Source of the DNA: an uncultured Pseudomonadota bacterium
GTDB taxonomy: Bacteria > Myxococcota_A > Polyangia > HGW-17
Assembly (NCBI GenBank): GCA_938004375.1
Contig: CALKWH010000046.1
Coordinates: 1 to 8,108, forward strand
Length of the DNA stretch: 8,108 nucleotides
Reading direction: 5' to 3'
Below are positions 6,036 through 8,108 of the stretch, piece after piece. Every line of letters starts with the position of its first letter. The first letter of the stretch is position 1. The notes beneath the pieces are model-generated. The model worked only from the letters and a program-made list of their open reading frames with translations, had not been told where the DNA came from and did not search any database. A program made the position numbers and the translations under genes.

Positions 6036-6545
6036 ATGGCACCGAACCCGCGGGAGACCGCCTTTGAAGATCTGGCCCGTGAGGTCGGCCCGATGGCCCT
6101 CGCCATCGCCAGGCGCATGCTCGGCAACGAGGAGCACGCCCGGGACGCCGTCCAGGAGGCCTTCCTCAATGCCTACCGTGCGCTCCCGGGCTTCCGCGGG
6201 GAGGCGCAAATGAGGACCTGGTTCATCCGCATCGTGATCAACTGCTGCCGCCGGCAGCGCGGCCTCTGGATGAAGCTCAACCGCCTGCTGTCCTACGGGG
6301 ATCCCGCGGTGGAGAACGCCCCTGCGCCCTACGCAGGGCTGCCGGATCCCGGCCTCGCCGCCCGGATCCAGGCCGGGGTCGACCGGCTCCCGCACCGGCA
6401 GCGGACGGCCTTCGTGCTCCGATACGGGGAGGAGTTGAGCCTCGAGGAGATCTCCGCGATCATGGAGTGCCCTGTCCAGACCGTGAAGTCCAATCTGTTC
6501 AAGGCCGTGGAGAAGATGAGGCTCCACCTGGGGCCGGAGGTGTAA
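6036..6545 (+). CDS. ECF (group 4) RNA polymerase sigma factor
   Basis: The 169-residue product has the two-domain ECF form. Region 2 spans about 9-76, with DAVQEAFLNAYRALPGFRG (37-55) and TWFIRIVINCCRRQRG (61-76). Region 4 spans about 112-163, with LPHRQRTAFVLRYGEELSLEEI and a helix-turn-helix near 134-158. A linker of about 35 residues joins them. The ATG at 6036 is chosen since GAGGG lies 9 nt upstream and region 2 follows soon after; in-frame starts at 6006 (ATG) and 5904 (GTG) lack a clear ribosome binding site and add unrelated residues. The anti-sigma gene begins one base after the TAA, so sigma activity is very probably held by that protein. The exact ECF group was not determined, though the neighbours resemble metal or envelope stress (CnrH-like) systems. 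No clear self-type promoter was found in the 138-bp gap before it. Confidence 0.93.
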   Translation: MAPNPRETAFEDLAREVGPMALAIARRMLGNEEHARDAVQEAFLNAYRALPGFRGEAQMRTWFIRIVINCCRRQRGLWMKLNRLLSYGDPAVENAPAPYAGLPDPGLAARIQAGVDRLPHRQRTAFVLRYGEELSLEEISAIMECPVQTVKSNLFKAVEKMRLHLGPEV

Positions 6546-6546
6546 A

Positions 6547-7008
6547 ATGCGCGAATCGTCCACCGATTGTCGCAGAATCGAACGCGAGCTGGCCGCCCTG
6601 GCCGGCGCGCAGCCCGACGAGGCGCTGGAGAGGCACCTGGCCGCCTGCCCGGGCTGCCGGGACTACCGGGCGCGAATCCTTCACCTGAGCGCCGGGATGC
6701 GCCGTGAGCTCCCCGGTCCGGCGCTGGCGCTGGCGCTGGCCCGGGCTGCGCGCGACGGAGGCGGCCTCTCGCGACGCGGGACCCCCCTGCTCTGGCCGCT
6801 GTTCTCCGCCTCCCTCACCGCGGCGGTGCTGATCCTGCACTTCGGCCTCGCCCCGACCCCGGCGCCGCGTCAGGAACCGCAGGTCCCGTCGGGCGCCGAG
6901 GCACACCGCGGCCTGCCGTCCGTGGAGCCTGAGTTGGCGCTCCCCGAGGCGCTCGCACCCTACGAGCGGCTCGCGTTTCCCACGGGCACCGGGAGGGATC
7001 CGTCATGA
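6547..7008 (+). CDS. Membrane anti-sigma factor with ZAS zinc-finger domain
   Basis: The 153-residue product has an N-terminal anti-sigma zinc-binding domain: Cys8 and the H30-x3-C34-x2-C37 motif in HLAACPGC. This domain clamps ECF sigma factors on the cytoplasmic side. One transmembrane helix lies at about 81-102, followed by a short Pro-rich periplasmic tail of about 50 residues. A GCTGGC-rich run encodes an ALALALA stretch at about 59-65. The start is one base after the sigma stop, and its own stop overlaps the next start (ATGA), so the three genes are one coupled unit. The periplasmic part has no recognised sensory domain, which suggests that sensing is done by the following LTxxQ protein. 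The hydrophobic helix and finger make the assignment firm; the signal is unknown. Confidence 0.9.
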   Translation: MRESSTDCRRIERELAALAGAQPDEALERHLAACPGCRDYRARILHLSAGMRRELPGPALALALARAARDGGGLSRRGTPLLWPLFSASLTAAVLILHFGLAPTPAPRQEPQVPSGAEAHRGLPSVEPELALPEALAPYERLAFPTGTGRDPS

Positions 7009-7694
7009 AAAACCAGAACTGGATCGCCCTGCTCATCGCCGTCCTCATCCCCTCGGCGGCCCTGCTGGTCGTACGCCTGCGTCCCGAGCCCCGGGAACAG
7101 GAGCGCCCCCGCCCCGGCCGGGACGCGCCCGCCCACTCCAGGCCAGACGGTTTCGAGCGTGTGGAGCGGAACCTGCTGCACCTGCGGGACTCGCTGGGCC
7201 TGACCCAGGACCAGCTCAAGACCATCCTCGACACGACCCACGCCGGCCGGCGCGAGCTGGCCGGGATCAAGCTCGAGCTCGACGGGCTGGAGCGGGAGCT
7301 CGACGAGGTCCTGCGACGCCCGGAGGTCCCCCGGGAGCTCGCCCTGACGCTGCTGCGACGCATCCACGAGCTGCGCCTTCGGAGCGACACGCTTCGTTTG
7401 ACGATCCCGCTGGACATCCGCGCGGTGTTGACCCCCGGGCAGCGGGAGAAGCTCCGTCGCCTGAGCCCCGCCTACGGCGATGATCGCCCCGGCGACGCCA
7501 TGCCCCCGCCCGAAGACGACGACCGCCGTCCCCGCGACGCCATGCCTCCCCTCAGGGACGACGACCGCCGCCCAGACGACGCCATGCCCCCGCCCGAAGA
7601 CGACGACCACCGACCCGACGACGCCATGCCTCCCCCCAGGGACGGCATGCGGCGTCCCCACGGGATGCGGCCCCGGCTCGAGCCTGGCCTGTAG
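7005..7694 (+). CDS. Membrane-anchored LTxxQ envelope stress sensor (CnrX/Spy/CpxP-like) with repeat tail
   Basis: The 229-residue product starts with a hydrophobic helix (about 7-24) that is a signal anchor or signal peptide. A helical periplasmic domain (about 48-153) holds two LTxxQ motifs, LTQDQ (66-70) and LTPGQ (142-146), the signature of the CpxP/Spy/ZraP/CnrX superfamily of periplasmic chaperones and metal sensors. Highly charged helices at about 81-105 and 108-132 would pair as a hairpin. His59, His79 and His121 could bind metal, but no CnrX site is proven. The tail (159-213) is four repeats of a DDxRPxDAMPPPxD unit, rich in Asp, Met and Pro. GGGAGGG lies 7 nt before the ATG, which overlaps the anti-sigma stop. 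Next to an ECF sigma and ZAS anti-sigma, it most likely modulates the anti-sigma in the periplasm, as CnrX does for CnrY. Whether it senses metal or misfolded protein is not visible. Confidence 0.82.
   Translation: MKNQNWIALLIAVLIPSAALLVVRLRPEPREQERPRPGRDAPAHSRPDGFERVERNLLHLRDSLGLTQDQLKTILDTTHAGRRELAGIKLELDGLERELDEVLRRPEVPRELALTLLRRIHELRLRSDTLRLTIPLDIRAVLTPGQREKLRRLSPAYGDDRPGDAMPPPEDDDRRPRDAMPPLRDDDRRPDDAMPPPEDDDHRPDDAMPPPRDGMRRPHGMRPRLEPGL
7479..7643 (+). repeat. Four-unit coding repeat (39/42 bp) with 84-bp higher-order pattern
   Basis: Units lie at 7479-7517, 7518-7559, 7560-7601 and 7602-7643. Each encodes a DDxRPxDAMPPxxD-type segment of the LTxxQ protein tail. Units 1 and 3 share the same 3' half (CCCCCGCCCGAAGAC ending), while units 2 and 4 share another (CCTCCC...CAGGGAC ending). 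The array therefore seems to have arisen by duplication of an 84-bp pair. Confidence 0.85.
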
Positions 7695-7700
7695 CCCAGA

Positions 7701-7866
7701 GGGCCGATTAATTATCAGATACCGGTCCATTTTTCTTCCCGGTCGAAATCGGAATCGATCTTGAATTGCCATGACCGCATGCTTCAAGAGGAATTCAAAC
7801 GCCCGCCCACACTCCAGGCGGTATCCTTGATCCTGAAAACGATTTCGATTTCGATTTCGACTTGGA
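7701..7866. repeat. Dispersed AT-richer element, copy B, with inverted ends
   Basis: This is the second copy of the element at 738-966, in the same orientation. The right inverted end (7840-7861) is identical to that of copy A. The left end (7742-7757) is shorter and carries a substitution and a 6-bp loss. The middle lacks the 57 nt found in copy A, and the hairpin near 7756-7777 is partly decayed. It begins six bases after the stop codon of the LTxxQ gene and lies between two convergent gene ends. The 84 bases that follow, up to 7950, hold nothing I can identify; no strong terminator was seen there. Confidence 0.8.
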
Positions 7867-7950
7867 GGGATGAAAGGCAAAAAGGCTAAATGGGTCTTCT
7901 CTCTGGTGGCCTTCTCCCTGGTCCGATGGATTTGCCAACCGGGGGCGGGT

Positions 7951-8062
7951 TCACAGCCCGAGGAAGTCGATGACCAGGTCCTGGCGCGTCTGCACGTGGG
8001 CCTTGAGCTGGTCGATGGCGACGTCGAAGTCCGAGGGGGTGCGCAGGAAGGTCCTCGGGGCC
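7951..8062 (-). CDS. C-terminal end of an unidentified protein (partial)
   Basis: On the minus strand a frame encodes 36 residues, ending in QTRQDLVIDFLGL and a TGA at 7951-7953. Every sense codon ends in G or C, as in the real genes here, and the residue mix is normal for a soluble protein (TFLRTPSDFDVAIDQLKAHV). The gene is cut by the adapter at 8063, so its function cannot be judged. The opposite-strand frame through this region ends in adapter-encoded residues and is not a gene. Confidence 0.6.
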
Positions 8063-8108
8063 AGATCGGAAGAGCGTCGTGTAGGGAAAGAGTGTAGATC
8101 TCGGTGGT
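8063..8108. other. Illumina TruSeq adapter sequence (assembly contamination)
   Basis: The last 46 bases begin AGATCGGAAGAGCGTCGTGT and agree without mismatch, from memory, with the reverse complement of the TruSeq universal adapter. They are not part of the organism. Translated on the plus strand they give the peptide IGRASCRERV, a known signature of adapter contamination in protein databases. Confidence 0.97.

Noticed and set aside
7479..7643. CRISPR-like array
   Set aside because: The repeats are contiguous coding units without unique spacers, in frame with the sensor gene.
6960..7880. Minus-strand open frame over element copy B and the sensor gene
   Set aside because: Most of it is antisense to the well-supported LTxxQ gene, and its start is a TTG without a clear ribosome binding site.
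7870..8097. Plus-strand open frame of 75 codons at the right end
   Set aside because: It ends in IGRASCRERV, the translation of the adapter, and it lies antisense to a better-supported minus-strand gene end.

Overview
The window is GC-rich bacterial DNA with almost exclusive G/C at codon third positions in its real genes. It looks like a short metagenomic contig seen end to end. It opens inside a tandem repeat, and its last 46 bases (8063-8108) match the reverse complement of the Illumina TruSeq universal adapter, so they are not genomic. The chromosomal parAB pair, LexA, FolD and an ECF sigma module show a bacterial chromosome. No gene here fixes the phylum; a GC-rich lineage such as Myxococcota, Gemmatimonadota or a related candidate phylum is only a guess.

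Layout from left to right. (1) 1-558: 3' part of a gene for a single-pass membrane protein with RSD/KSD repeats and a long Pro-Met-rich tail. (2) 559-1000: non-coding, holding a large nested inverted repeat (582-732), copy A of a dispersed AT-richer element with inverted GAAATC-type ends (738-966), and a TTGGAC hexamer array (961-990). (3) 1001-2329, minus strand: an exported beta-propeller-like protein with a possible H/C-C-C zinc ribbon, behind a candidate promoter and a perfect 20-bp palindrome. (4) 2454-3104, minus: lexA. (5) 3105-3314: divergent control region with a LexA-operator candidate. (6) 3315-5897, plus: parA-parB-folD, tightly spaced or overlapping and ending in a candidate intrinsic terminator. 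(7) 6036-7694, plus: ECF sigma factor, zinc-binding anti-sigma factor and a CnrX/Spy/CpxP-like LTxxQ envelope sensor with an Asp-Met-Pro repeat tail. (8) 7701-7866: copy B of the dispersed element. (9) 7951-8062, minus: last 36 codons of an unidentified gene. (10) 8063-8108: adapter.

How the genes work together: LexA should govern the SOS response and probably its own transcription. ParA and ParB segregate the chromosome, and folD is translationally coupled to parB. The ECF trio reads as an envelope or metal stress switch: the periplasmic LTxxQ protein senses, the membrane anti-sigma factor holds the sigma factor, and release changes transcription. Both copies of the dispersed element lie between convergent gene ends in the same orientation, which together with the nested hairpins at 582-732 is the least explained structure in the window.
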